From contig NZ_FPIR01000006.1 of the NCBI RefSeq assembly GCF_900119155.1, positions 110,023-174,022 on the forward strand: 64,000 nt of DNA, given 5' to 3'. The notes below the pieces were generated by a model. That model searched no databases. It was not told the origin of the DNA and saw only the letters and a list, made by a program, of their open reading frames with translations. The stretch's first letter is position 1, and each line of letters begins with the position of its first letter. Positions 51,235 to 62,000 of the stretch are shown piece by piece. The stretch comes from Ruminococcus sp. YE71 (GTDB taxonomy: Bacteria > Bacillota > Clostridia > Oscillospirales > Ruminococcaceae). Both the position numbers and the translations under genes were made by a program.

Positions 51235-51284
51235 GAATTATTTAGAGTACATTTTTAAAGACATTACGATCAAGGAGAGAAGCC

Positions 51285-51731
51285 ATGAAGTGTCCTTTTT
51301 GCGGCTTTGCCGACACTAAAGTGATAGATTCGAGACCGAGCGACGCAAAAAAGCGCAGACGCAGAGAATGCACCAACTGCGGCAAACGCTTCACTACCTA
51401 CGAGATCGTGGAAAAACCCCTGCTCATGGTATACAAGCGCGACAAGAGCTTTGAACCCTTCGACAGGCTCAAGCTGTTCAAGGGTATGCAGAGCGCCATC
51501 AAGAAGCGTCCCGTCAGCGTTGACGACATGAACAGGCTGGTGGATAATATCGAGAACACCTTTGCGAACCGTATGCAGACCGAGACCACTACCGAAGAGA
51601 TCGGTAACATGGTGCTCCAGGGGCTCAAAGACCTCGATTATGTAGCGTATGTGCGCTTCGCATCGGTGTACAAGGACTTCTCCGACGTGGATGAATTCAT
51701 CCAGATAATTTCAGAACTTTCGGACAAATGA
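51285..51731 (+). CDS. nrdR: Transcriptional repressor NrdR
   Basis: 148 residues. The zinc ribbon CPFCG ... CTNCGKRF (residues 3-36) is followed by an ATP-cone domain (KPLLMVYKRDKSFEPFDRLKLFKGMQSAI from about 45). NrdR represses ribonucleotide reductase genes when dATP fills the cone. Length and sequence are typical. AAGGAG precedes the ATG. No reductase gene lies in the window. Confidence 0.96.
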   Translation: MKCPFCGFADTKVIDSRPSDAKKRRRRECTNCGKRFTTYEIVEKPLLMVYKRDKSFEPFDRLKLFKGMQSAIKKRPVSVDDMNRLVDNIENTFANRMQTETTTEEIGNMVLQGLKDLDYVAYVRFASVYKDFSDVDEFIQIISELSDK

Positions 51732-51747
51732 TCTCAACAGAAGGGAA

Positions 51748-51783
51748 AGAGGATATCTTCGACAGAAGGTGTCCTCTTTTTTA
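51748..51783 (+). terminator. nrdR terminator
   Basis: AGAGGATA..., loop, ...TGTCCTCT, then TTTTTTA. Stem of six Watson-Crick pairs plus a wobble. Confidence 0.8.
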
Positions 51784-51794
51784 CGTCACAGCGC

Positions 51795-51821
51795 AAAAAA
51801 ACGCCGGCGCAAAGCCGGCGG
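51795..51821 (-). terminator. Terminator of the 51846 membrane protein gene
   Basis: Minus strand: CGCCGGC, loop TTTGC, GCCGGCG, then TTTTTTTGCG. It lies 25 bases past the stop. Confidence 0.9.
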
Positions 51822-51845
51822 AAAAAGTTCATTTTCGTTTGGATG

Positions 51846-52277
51846 TCAGATGATGTTGCCTCTGAGCTTCTTGCCCTTGATGAGTCCGTTTATCGCATCG
51901 ATCTGAGTCATTTCTGTCTTGCCCTTTGTAGAAGAAATCATCACGGTGATAGTGTACTCACTCGGAAAAGGCGTATCTTCCGTGAACGTGACATCGGTAC
52001 CGTATGCGCTGATCCTCTTGGTATTGATGTACACGACCTCATTGGTATCGTTATTCACGAGATAGGTCTTGAGGGTGTACGTCTCTTCGCCGTCGCCGAC
52101 ACCCTTGTACTTCATTACCTTGACATCATAGGTCTTATCCTTCGTGGTGTAGCTCGCAAATTCTTCAAGCGAGGTATACAGACCATCCTGATAGTTGAAG
52201 TAGAAAATATAGATGCCTATCGGGAGAAAGATGAAGAGAATGATAAACGTGATAAGATAGGTTATTCTTTTGGACAT
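51846..52277 (-). CDS. Single-pass membrane protein of unknown function
   Basis: 143 residues. An N-terminal anchor (ITYLITFIILFIFLPIGIYIFYF, residues 5-28) precedes an extracellular domain of about 110 residues with many short strands (DKTYDVKVMKYKGVGDGEETYTLKTYLVNN). No lipobox. The start ATG at 52277 is preceded by GGAG 8 bases upstream; the open frame extends further without one. It lies between nrdR and a HAD phosphatase gene, with its own terminator. The fold resembles small DUF-type surface proteins, but I do not recognise it. Confidence 0.75.
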   Translation of the reverse strand: MSKRITYLITFIILFIFLPIGIYIFYFNYQDGLYTSLEEFASYTTKDKTYDVKVMKYKGVGDGEETYTLKTYLVNNDTNEVVYINTKRISAYGTDVTFTEDTPFPSEYTITVMISSTKGKTEMTQIDAINGLIKGKKLRGNII

Positions 52278-52382
52278 AACGCCATCTCCTTTCATAATTC
52301 TATAAGTCAATAATACACCATTTTCAAAAAAAAGTCAATACTATAACAAAATATTTATAATATATTTTTACAAAGCAAGGTT

Positions 52383-53042
52383 TTATTTATCTAACAGCGA
52401 ATCAATGACAGGAATAACATCTGCAAGAGTGCCGCAGACAGCGTGCAGCTTCTTTTTCAGCTCCTCGTCGGGCTGTGAGAGGTCGGGGATCATGACGGGT
52501 ATGCAGCCTGCCCTGAAAGCCGACTCAATGCCGTTGGGCGAGTCTTCGAGGGCGATGCACTCTGATGGGTCAAGTCCGAGCCTTGCCGCACCCGTGAGGT
52601 AGGTATCGGGCTTCGGCTTGCCGTTTGCAATCATGTCGCCGCAAATATGGTCATCGAAGCGGTCGAAAACGCCCAGCATCCCGAGGTACCATTTGGTACG
52701 CTCAAGGTCGGTGGCGGTGCATACGGCGCATTTCAGTCCTCTCTCCCCGATATGGTCGAGCAGTTCGTAAAGCCCCGCCTTCGCCTCGACGCCGTGCTCG
52801 GTGATATGATCGTTCATGAGCTGTTTGCGGCGGACGCGGATAGCGTAGTAATCGAAGTCCTCACCGAAGATGCTCTGCAAATGCGGTGCGGCATACTTCG
52901 GCGACATCGAGCGGATAGCGAGGGCGTGTTCGGGGCGCATATCGAATCCGAACTCCTTCGCCGAGATGCACCAGAAACGGTTGAGCAGTTTCTCGGTATC
53001 GGTTATCAGTCCGTCCATATCGAACAATACGGCTTTGAGCAT
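52383..53042 (-). CDS. HAD-superfamily phosphatase (beta-phosphoglucomutase-like)
   Basis: 219 residues, cytosolic. HAD motif I is FDMDGLITDT near residue 7 with both catalytic Asp, motif II VCTATD near 108, motif III GKPKPD near 143, and motif IV ALEDSPNG near 165. The four-helix cap and its position agree with the beta-PGM/phosphoglycolate-phosphatase subgroup. Substrate unknown; sugar phosphate is likely. It follows galE by 19 bases on the same strand and is probably in the same transcript. Confidence 0.92.
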   Translation of the reverse strand: MLKAVLFDMDGLITDTEKLLNRFWCISAKEFGFDMRPEHALAIRSMSPKYAAPHLQSIFGEDFDYYAIRVRRKQLMNDHITEHGVEAKAGLYELLDHIGERGLKCAVCTATDLERTKWYLGMLGVFDRFDDHICGDMIANGKPKPDTYLTGAARLGLDPSECIALEDSPNGIESAFRAGCIPVMIPDLSQPDEELKKKLHAVCGTLADVIPVIDSLLDK

Positions 53043-53061
53043 GAGTTTTTCTCCTTTGCGA

Positions 53062-54075
53062 TCAGAGTCCGTCGGGGTTCTTCTGAGTGAAGTTCCAGCC
53101 GTCCTCGCACATTTCGTCGATGCCGTACTTCGCTTCCCAGCCGAAAAGCTCCTTCGCCTTGGATGCGTTAGCGTAGCACCATGCGATGTCGCCTGCGCGT
53201 CTCGGCATTATCTTGTAGGGCAGTTCCTTGCCGCACGCCTTCTCGAAAGCGTGGAGAACGTCCAGCACGCTGGAGCCCTTGCCTGTGCCGAGGTTCACCG
53301 CCTCAACGCCCGTGTGACCGAGGACATAGTCCACCGCACACAGATGGCCGTTCGCAAGATCCATAACGTGGATGTAGTCGCGGACGCCCGTGCCGTCGGG
53401 GGTGTCGTAGTCGTTGCCGAACACGCCGAGATACTCGCGCTTGCCGATGGCTACCTGCTGGATGTAGGGGAACAGGTTGTTCGGGATGCCGTTGGGGTCT
53501 TCACCCAGCAGACCGCTCTTGTGAGCGCCGATGGGGTTGAAGTAGCGGAGAAGAGCGATGCTCCACTCGGGGTCAGCCACAGCCACGTCCATGAGTATCT
53601 GCTCGATCATGACCTTGGTGTAGCCGTAGGGGTTGGTGGAGGTGTGGGTCGGCATGGTCTCGACGTAGGGCACCTGATTGTCCACGCCGTAAACGGTCGC
53701 CGACGAAGAGAACACGATGCGCTTTACGCCGTGGGATCTCATCGCCATAATGAGCATGAGAGTGCCCGTGATGTTATTATGGTAGTACTCGACGGGCTTC
53801 TGCACGCTCTCGCCGACCGCCTTGAGTCCCGCGAAGTGGATGACCGCGTCTATCTTGTGCTCGTCGAATATCTTATTCAGCGCGTCGAGGTCGAGGATGT
53901 CCGCCTGAACGAACTCGAAGTCCTTGCCCGAGATGGTCTTGATGCGCTTCAGCGCTTCGGGCTTGGAGTTGGAGAAGTTGTCCACTATCACGATCCGGTG
54001 ACCTGCGTTAAGGAGTTCGACGCAGGTGTGGCTTCCGATGAATCCTGCTCCGCCCGTTACAAGAATATTTGCCAT
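53062..54075 (-). CDS. galE: UDP-glucose 4-epimerase
   Basis: 337 residues. GalE interconverts UDP-galactose and UDP-glucose using bound NAD. The Rossmann motif is TGGAGFIGSH near residue 7, the catalytic site has SSSATVYG near 123 and the YxxxK pair in YGYTKVM near 150, followed by RYFNPIGAH and YIHVMDLANGH. Extended short-chain dehydrogenase of usual length. The promoter is at 54122-54150. It is followed by a HAD phosphatase gene on the same strand. Confidence 0.96.
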   Translation of the reverse strand: MANILVTGGAGFIGSHTCVELLNAGHRIVIVDNFSNSKPEALKRIKTISGKDFEFVQADILDLDALNKIFDEHKIDAVIHFAGLKAVGESVQKPVEYYHNNITGTLMLIMAMRSHGVKRIVFSSSATVYGVDNQVPYVETMPTHTSTNPYGYTKVMIEQILMDVAVADPEWSIALLRYFNPIGAHKSGLLGEDPNGIPNNLFPYIQQVAIGKREYLGVFGNDYDTPDGTGVRDYIHVMDLANGHLCAVDYVLGHTGVEAVNLGTGKGSSVLDVLHAFEKACGKELPYKIMPRRAGDIAWCYANASKAKELFGWEAKYGIDEMCEDGWNFTQKNPDGL

Positions 54076-54121
54076 AATTGATTACCGCCTTTCTTTTTCA
54101 CAACAAATAATTGCCTTATTT

Positions 54122-54150
54122 ATTATACCACAATGCTCCGATGATTGCAA
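54122..54150 (-). promoter_or_regulatory. Promoter of galE
   Basis: Minus strand: TTGCAA (54145-54150), a 17-base spacer, TATAAT (54122-54127). Confidence 0.82.
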
Positions 54151-54283
54151 GTGTACGGACAAAATTTTCACATGCGTGGAACGATTTTCGCTTTTGGTTC
54201 GACGATAGTAACACTATCATCCGTGTTATAAAAAGTACACAAATTGGCGCATTTCTTTTTATAAAAAGATTACAAAAAAGCCG

Positions 54284-54312
54284 TTGTAAAATGGTCTGAA
54301 AAGATTTAAAAT
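54284..54312 (+). promoter_or_regulatory. Promoter of the MATE gene
   Basis: TTGTAA (54284-54289), a 17-base spacer, TAAAAT (54307-54312). Divergent from the galE promoter with about 130 bases between them. Confidence 0.7.
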
Positions 54313-54359
54313 AGCATCTATGATGATGTTAATTATTTAACAATGGGGAGCTATAGATA

Positions 54360-55727
54360 ATGACAAAAGACATGACAAGGGGTAATCCATTCTGGCTGAT
54401 ACTCGGTTTCTGCCTGCCTATGGTGTGCGGAAATCTGTTTCAGCAGCTGTACAATCTGGTCGATTCGATCATCGTCGGGCAGTACGTCGGGGTAAAGGCG
54501 TTCTCGGGAGTCGGGTCGGTCGGTTCGGTGTACTTTCTGGTGATCGGAACGGCTACGGGCATCTGCTCGGGTTTCGCGATACCGATCGCACAGAGATTCG
54601 GCGCCGAGGACTTCAAGGGCATGAGAAAAACGGTCTACAACGCCGAAATGCTGGCGGCAGTCATCTCGGTACTCATGATGATCGTGACGGTGCTGTTCTG
54701 CCGTCCTCTGCTGACGCTCATGAAAACACCCTCGGACACATTTGAGTATGCGCTGTCTTACATAAGGATAATCTTTCTCGGCATACCTATCACCGTGTTC
54801 TACAATATGCTTTCGAGCCTGCTGAGGGCGCTGGGCGACAGCAGGACGCCCCTCAGATACCTGCTCATATCCTCGCTGCTGAACGTTGTTTTCGACCTGT
54901 TATTCATCATCACCTTAGGGATGGGAGTGACAGGTGCGGCAGCAGCTACCGTCCTCTCGCAGTTCATCTCGGGACTGCTCTGCTTCAGATTCATAAAGAC
55001 GAAGCTGCCGATACTCGGCTACGAGGAGAACGAAAAGGTCATCGACACCGCCCTGATGAAGAAGATACTTTCGCTGGGTCTGCCGATGGCGTTCCAGTTC
55101 TCGATCACGGCGATCGGCACTATCATACTCCAGACCGCAGTAAACACGCTGGGTTCGGGCATCGTTGCCGCTACCACTGCTGGCTCGAAGATACAGACCC
55201 TCGTTATCCAGCCGATGGAGACCCTCGGCGTAACGATGGCGACCTACGGCGGTCAGAACCTCGGTGCAGGCAAGATCGACCGTATCCGCGAGGGTGCGCG
55301 TCAGGCACTGTGCCTGCAAGTGATCTACACCGTGACATTCGCCGTGATAATCTATTTCTTCGGCGACCTTGCGGCGAATATCTTTATCAAAAACGATGAG
55401 CCCGAATACAAGATAATCATGATGAACGTCAAGCATTATCTGCAAGTGACGAGCGTGTTCTATCCCGTTCTGGGCGTTCTGTTCCTGTTCCGCAACCTTT
55501 TGCAGGGACTCGGCTTCTCGGCTGTGACGCTCCTCGCAGGTGTGGTCGAACTTATCGCCCGCAGCATAGTTTCGTTCGGCTTCGTGTACAGGATCGGCTT
55601 TGAAGCAGCCTGCTTCGCGTCCCCCGTGGCATGGACAGCAGCCGCTCTTCTCCTCGTATACCTCTATGTCTACGAGATCAAACGCCTTATCCACTGCTCA
55701 CGACACGGGGAGCCGTTGCAGGCGTAG
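54360..55727 (+). CDS. MATE-family efflux transporter
   Basis: 455 residues with 12 hydrophobic helices. MATE features are the N-terminal LPMVCGNLFQQLYNLVDSIIVGQYVG near residue 19, the repeated QQLYN-type motif, and the second half beginning SLGLPMAFQFSITAIGTI near 240. It should exchange Na+ or H+ for drugs or other cations. It is a single gene with GGGGAG before the ATG. It is followed by a copy of the dispersed repeat. Confidence 0.93.
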   Translation: MTKDMTRGNPFWLILGFCLPMVCGNLFQQLYNLVDSIIVGQYVGVKAFSGVGSVGSVYFLVIGTATGICSGFAIPIAQRFGAEDFKGMRKTVYNAEMLAAVISVLMMIVTVLFCRPLLTLMKTPSDTFEYALSYIRIIFLGIPITVFYNMLSSLLRALGDSRTPLRYLLISSLLNVVFDLLFIITLGMGVTGAAAATVLSQFISGLLCFRFIKTKLPILGYEENEKVIDTALMKKILSLGLPMAFQFSITAIGTIILQTAVNTLGSGIVAATTAGSKIQTLVIQPMETLGVTMATYGGQNLGAGKIDRIREGARQALCLQVIYTVTFAVIIYFFGDLAANIFIKNDEPEYKIIMMNVKHYLQVTSVFYPVLGVLFLFRNLLQGLGFSAVTLLAGVVELIARSIVSFGFVYRIGFEAACFASPVAWTAAALLLVYLYVYEIKRLIHCSRHGEPLQA

Positions 55728-55738
55728 ATCAACCGAGT

Positions 55739-56057
55739 GAGAACCTTCCAAAGACTTTTAATATGCTGGCAGTTTGTTTTGGAGGGAAATATGGACTCTC
55801 GACAAATTAATAGATCAGAACTGTATGGTGGGAGCCTGCTCCCACCTCTTTTTTATGCCCTCACAAACGCAAACTCCCCCCTCACGATGAGCGTTTGCCC
55901 CAAAAACATCGCAAGCGATCTACCCGCCCTACAAACAGACATTCTCTCTTGAAACGTTGAAAGCCTATCTTCCCCACCACATCTACCGTATAACAATATT
56001 AAAAGTTTTAGGAAGGGGGGTTGGGGGAAACCCTTTTTCAAAAGGGTTTCCCCCAAG
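55739..56057. repeat. Dispersed repeat copy after the MATE gene
   Basis: Opens with TTCCAAAGACTTTTAATATG (55746-55765, exact match to 38638-38657) and closes with AATATTAAAAGTTTTAGGAAGGGGG and the hairpin GGGTTGGGGGAAACCC ... GGGTTTCCCCCAAG. The interior (about 200 bases) is unlike the cvpA copies and contains GTGGGAGCCTGCTCCCAC (short hairpin). The terminal matches in inverse orientation mark a mobile-element-like unit. Confidence 0.82.
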
Positions 56058-56113
56058 AAAAAACGCCCCGGAGAAAAGGCGAGTACACATATAGAACTAT
56101 CTCAGGTTTTAAT

Positions 56114-56137
56114 TGAAAGGTTGTGCAGAGTTTGGCT

Positions 56138-56152
<15 letters not shown>
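56114..56152 (-). terminator. Possible terminator after the recombinase pseudogene
   Basis: Minus strand: GAAAGGCTGTGTAGAG pairs with CTCTGCACAACCTTTC, then AATTAAAA. It overlaps the end of the recombinase frame. Confidence 0.55.
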
Positions 56153-57844
<1,692 letters not shown>

Positions 57845-57852
57845 TTATCTGT

Positions 57853-57999
57853 TCATGCAGACTTCTCTATCTCACGGGCAATAAGCCGATTGATAATATA
57901 TTCCATACTTTCCTCAGTATCAGAGTTGAAAATGATCTTGACACGATAAGTAGTCAGACCGATACGGTACTCCGAATAGGAGTTGTACCCGAATATAGG
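57853..57999 (-). pseudogene. TnpW-like small protein remnant upstream of the recombinase
   Basis: A frame of about 49 codons ending TAT CGT GTC ... (NSYSEYRIGLTTYRVKII, then EESMEYIINRLIAREIEKSA), with no good start codon. The pattern RIGxTTYxVxxxF followed by a C-terminal helix resembles the short proteins that precede TnpX-type recombinases in mobile elements. Too short for a firm call; probably 5-prime truncated. Confidence 0.5.
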
Positions 58000-58250
58000 C
58001 TTTTTAATGTTTGATAAAGAATATATCTTTTTTCTGTATTATTATCTAAATCAATGGTAGGTAAAAATGATTTCTAAAAAATGCCACTTTATTTGTAACA
58101 TTTGTTGGTTACTGTGCCTAATTTGTTTGCGTTAATCATTACAATCAACAAAAAGTAAATGCTGTTGCTCTGAGCATTATCCCAATTACATAAGAATAAT
58201 GCTCCTAAATATTATTGACTTTATGAACTAATAAATGTTAAGACATAAAA
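58000..58250. other. AT-rich non-coding stretch, probable mobile-element debris
   Basis: Markedly more AT-rich than its neighbours, with no gene of coding character. It lies between the recombinase remnant and the right-hand operon and probably belongs to the element. I could not find matching att repeats by eye. Confidence 0.5.
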
Positions 58251-58286
58251 CAGAGGAACAGTACCATTTGACTGTTCCTCTTTATT
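58251..58286. terminator. Bidirectional terminator between the element remnant and the 58.4 kb operon
   Basis: AGAGGAACAGT, loop ACCATTTG, ACTGTTCCTCT, then TTATTC; reversed, TGTTTTATG follows. It lies about 80 bases past the stop of the small gene at 58363. Confidence 0.85.
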
Positions 58287-58362
58287 CATAGCCTGCCTAT
58301 TCGTCTTGCATTGGAGATACTTCTTTATGGAGCATCACCGAACCCCCAAGGCGTTTTGCGTA

Positions 58363-58596
58363 TCAAAGTGAGTTCAGTTTTTTTTGCAGTTCTATCATGT
58401 GGTTGCGGCAGGCGGTTATTTCGCCCGTGTACTTGTTGAACCACTCGACGTCGTTCTCGTCAGGTTCTTCCTGCAAGAGCACTGCCTGAACGAGTGCGGA
58501 CTGAGATCGTGATCGTTTGCGTTCGATCTCTTCGATCGTCTGCCTGCAAATCTTTATTTCCTTTTTCAGCTTTCTTTTTTCCGAAAGACTGCTCAT
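58363..58596 (-). CDS. Small coiled-coil protein, last gene of the operon
   Basis: 77 residues, MSSLSEKRKLKKEIKICRQT, charged and helical throughout, with an acidic centre (QEEPDENDVEWFN) and no signal peptide. It begins 16 bases after the previous gene stops, with GGGGTG upstream, so it is co-transcribed. No family was recognised. Its heptad-like spacing (Ile/Leu at a and d) suggests a coiled-coil partner for the large proteins of the operon. Confidence 0.7.
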   Translation of the reverse strand: MSSLSEKRKLKKEIKICRQTIEEIERKRSRSQSALVQAVLLQEEPDENDVEWFNKYTGEITACRNHMIELQKKLNSL

Positions 58597-58612
58597 TATT
58601 CATCACACCCCT

Positions 58613-59047
58613 TTAATGCCCCTTTTTGTTGATAGACTTCACAAGAGCGTCTGCTTCGTCATAGCCCTTGTCGAGTCCTGCGATGATGTCGTCGGATGCT
58701 GTTTTCAGCTCTTTCATCTTACCGCTCATCTGCTCGGGATACTTTATCAGACAGGTCTTGACTTCGTTGATGATGATCTGTTCCTTCTCGTGCCCGTTCA
58801 GCAGGAAAAGGTAGTCGTCCGCGCAGCTCGCGTCGCTGATAATCATTCTGTACCTCAGCTCGTGGTCGCCCTCGGCGTCGAGGTACGCCCCTGCGTCACG
58901 GCTCAGGTGTCCCATCTCCGTGATGTACTGTCTGTAGTAAGTCTCCTGTATGGTATTCATCGCGTTGATATACAGCGCGATAAACACCAGAAGAGAGATA
59001 ACGGTCACAATTGCAATAACGATGGCGAACACCATACGTCTTTTCAT
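58613..59047 (-). CDS. Single-pass membrane protein of the operon
   Basis: 144 residues. A short basic N-terminus (MKRRMVFAIVIAIVTVISLLVFIALYINAM, residues 1-28) is one transmembrane helix, followed by an extracytoplasmic helical domain of about 115 residues (TYYRQYITEMGHLSRDAGAY, MKELKTASDDIIAGLDKGYDE). The arrangement resembles four-helix extracellular sensor domains. The ATG at 59047 has AGGA upstream; an in-frame TTG at 59065 overlaps that site. It lies 37 bases after the DUF2357-peptidase gene. Function unknown. Confidence 0.75.
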   Translation of the reverse strand: MKRRMVFAIVIAIVTVISLLVFIALYINAMNTIQETYYRQYITEMGHLSRDAGAYLDAEGDHELRYRMIISDASCADDYLFLLNGHEKEQIIINEVKTCLIKYPEQMSGKMKELKTASDDIIAGLDKGYDEADALVKSINKKGH

Positions 59048-59084
59048 CAGTTTTTCCTGACCCAATCGCCGTCACCTCTCTGTC

Positions 59085-62000
59085 TTATGTTTCTTCTGTC
59101 TCTTCGGATGATTCGGCTTCCTCGGTCTCCTGAGGGGTCTCATCCCCGTCGTCGGTGGCTTCGGTCTCAGCGTCATCGGCAGTTTCAGCCTCTTCGGCTT
59201 CTTCCGCCTCCTCTGCCTCGATCTCGTCGCCCTCCTGATAGTTAGCCTCGGCGAGCCTCTTCTTTTCCTTTTCGATCTCTTCGCGAATGAGTTTCTGCTT
59301 CATTTCTTCGGCAGTCTCTTCGTTCTGCTCGGCGATCTGTCTGCCAAGTTTCAGAAGTGATCTGACTTCAAGCAGTGCTATCACCGATATCGGCAGCATC
59401 GCGAGCAGTATCAGCAGCTTCCGTGCGTCTGCGAAGGTCCCCAGCCACATGAAGAATCTGTTCTTGCCCGTATATCTGCCCACTATCCTGTCATCGGTAA
59501 CGGTAGTGCTGTCGGACACGGGGTTTGCGTCTCCCCTTGTCTCGAAGCTGCCGTCTCCGCAGATCTTGACTATTCTGTGTGTCACCAGCAGACCCTCGAT
59601 ATCCGCGTCCTCCGAGTAGAAGGTGATGATATCGCCCACTCTGAGCTGTGAAGGATCTGTAGTTTCAACGTTGATGTAGTCGCCCGTGTGTATCGAAGGC
59701 TCCATGCTTCCCGTCACTACCTGTAACATCGTCTTGCCGAAGATGACGGTAGGCTTGCCCTTTGACGACCTCACCATCACCACAACGGTGAAGATGACTG
59801 CCGCCGCGAGTATCACGGTCGCCGCGATGTTCACGGCTCTGCCTGCGGGCGATTCGGCCTTGGCGGGCTTGCCCGTTTCAGCCGCCTTCTGTGCAGCGCG
59901 TTCAAGTTCGTGCTTGCGTTCAAGTTCGCGTTCACGCTTAGCCTCACGTCTCATGCGGGCGCGTTCGTCAGCCTTTCTGTGCAGCCGTTCTGCCACGCTT
60001 ACATGGTATTCGGCGTACAGACGCCTCATCTCGCGGTCGATCTCAAGCTGCTGCTCGGGAGTACGTTTCGGCGGCGTATATGCAGGTTTCGGTTTGTTCT
60101 TTAGATCCTTGCGCTTTTTCTTCTTGAACTTGTAGTCGGCCACAGCGCGCAGGAACGAGTACTTGAAGGTCTTTGCGTACTTCTTGTAGTAGACCTCCAT
60201 CTCGTGCTTCTTCTGAAGCTCGGCTTCCTTGCGGCGTCTTGCCTGAACGATCTCTTTGCGCTTCTGTTTGAATGCGGGATTGTCGGTATCCTCCGGTATG
60301 ATACCGAATACCATCGCGAGTATCCACCTTATCAGGCGCGGTATCACGTATATAGGATTCTTCGAGTACTCCCTGCGGATCTCCTCGAAGGGCTTGTTCT
60401 GGAAGTATTCCCTTTCCGCCTTCAGGCGCTGTGCGCGTTCGCGTTCTATGCGCTCCTTTTCAAGACGCTGCTGTTCGAGCTTGTGTCTTGCGGCGATAGC
60501 CCTCGGGTCTTCAAACGAGGCTTCCTGACCTGTTTCCTCGGCAGCCTCTTCGAGTTCTGCCTTGACATCTTCGATCTCCGCCTCGGTAACTTCCTCGTAT
60601 GCCTGACGCTGAAGTTCTTCCTCGGACTGTTCCTCGATAGTCTCAACGCCCTCGGCTTCACCGAGCTCGCTGCGCATCTTCTGCTTGTTCTGGCTTACGC
60701 GCTCACGCTCCGCAGCGATACGTTCCTCTTCCTCGCGTCTGAGGCGTTCTTCCTCTCTGCGGCGGGCTTCTTCTTCCTCGCGCCTTCTGATCTCTTCCAG
60801 TCTTGCGAGGCGTTCCTGTTCAAGACGCTCCCGCTCGCGTTCCTGAGCTTCGATCTCGGCACGTTTCTGAGCGATAAGCTCCTGACGCTGTCGTTCCTCT
60901 TCCTCGCGCTGACGCTGGATGCGCCGCAGTTCTTCCTGCCGCGCCTCTTCGATCCTGGCGATCTCTTCGAGGCGGCGTTCCTCCTCTTCCTCGGCTCTGA
61001 TACGTTCCTGACGTTCCAGTTCCCGTTCTTCGAGGTAGGCACGCTCTATGTCTATTACCTGGTTTATCTCATTGAGCACGCCCTTGATGTCGTTAGGCAG
61101 ACGCTTCTCCAACTGGAAATCGCCGTCAACGCTGATATAGCCTGCCACCGCGTCAACGGTAACATCGTAATCAGACGACAGTTCCTTATCGAAGCGTTTG
61201 ATTATCTTGGGCGCCAGCGCCTTGCTGCGCTGTGTTTTCAGCTCTGTATAGTCCGTATCCGCAGTCGTATAGGAGCGGAACAGAAGTATGTTCAGCACCG
61301 CCAGCCTGTAGATATCGGCGATATATTCGTCCTGTGGTTTAAGGATAGTATCCTCGACGTTTATCGAGTAACCCACCTTGTCGTAGCTCTCGATATACTG
61401 CCAGAGTGTCAGGCAGGCTTTGAGGTCTACGTTTTTCATGATAGCGTTGGTACGCATTACAGGCGGTCTGATGTAGGTATTTCCGAGGGTCATGCAGAGT
61501 TCGCAACCCTTGTAGCCCTCGACAGCCGTTTTCAGCTTTTCAACTCGCTGCCATACGGTATAGCCGTTCTCGTTATAGGCTTCGATACCGTCTGCCGTCT
61601 CTATTTTCAGCGACAGCTTTGTCGTTCCTCTCGGAGCGGTATCGAACACCGATTCGTAGCTGATGGTATGCACCAGCTCGTCACGGGGCACGATCGCGAG
61701 CTTTTCGTAACGCCTGCTGATAAAAATAAACAGTCTGTCCACGAGAGTGTTCACGAACTTGTTCTCGTAGGTGAACATACTCTCTTCCTTATGGATATTG
61801 AGTATCTTTGACGGGGTTATCTTTCCCGTCTTTTTGTCGATGCTTTGAATAAGGTCGGTGTGCTGTGCAAGATGCTTGACAGAGTCCACCGTTATCTTTC
61901 TTGAAAGAGCGATGGGGACTATCTCTTCGACATCCTCGATGGTCTTACGCGGATTGCGCAGCACGTTGTCGAGATGTACGAGACCGTTTTCAATGGCTTC

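Noticed and set aside
60204..61811. 535-residue plus-strand frame over the coiled-coil protein
   Set aside because: Phe/Leu-rich mirror of the Glu/Arg codon runs in the true gene; looks membrane-like only for that reason.
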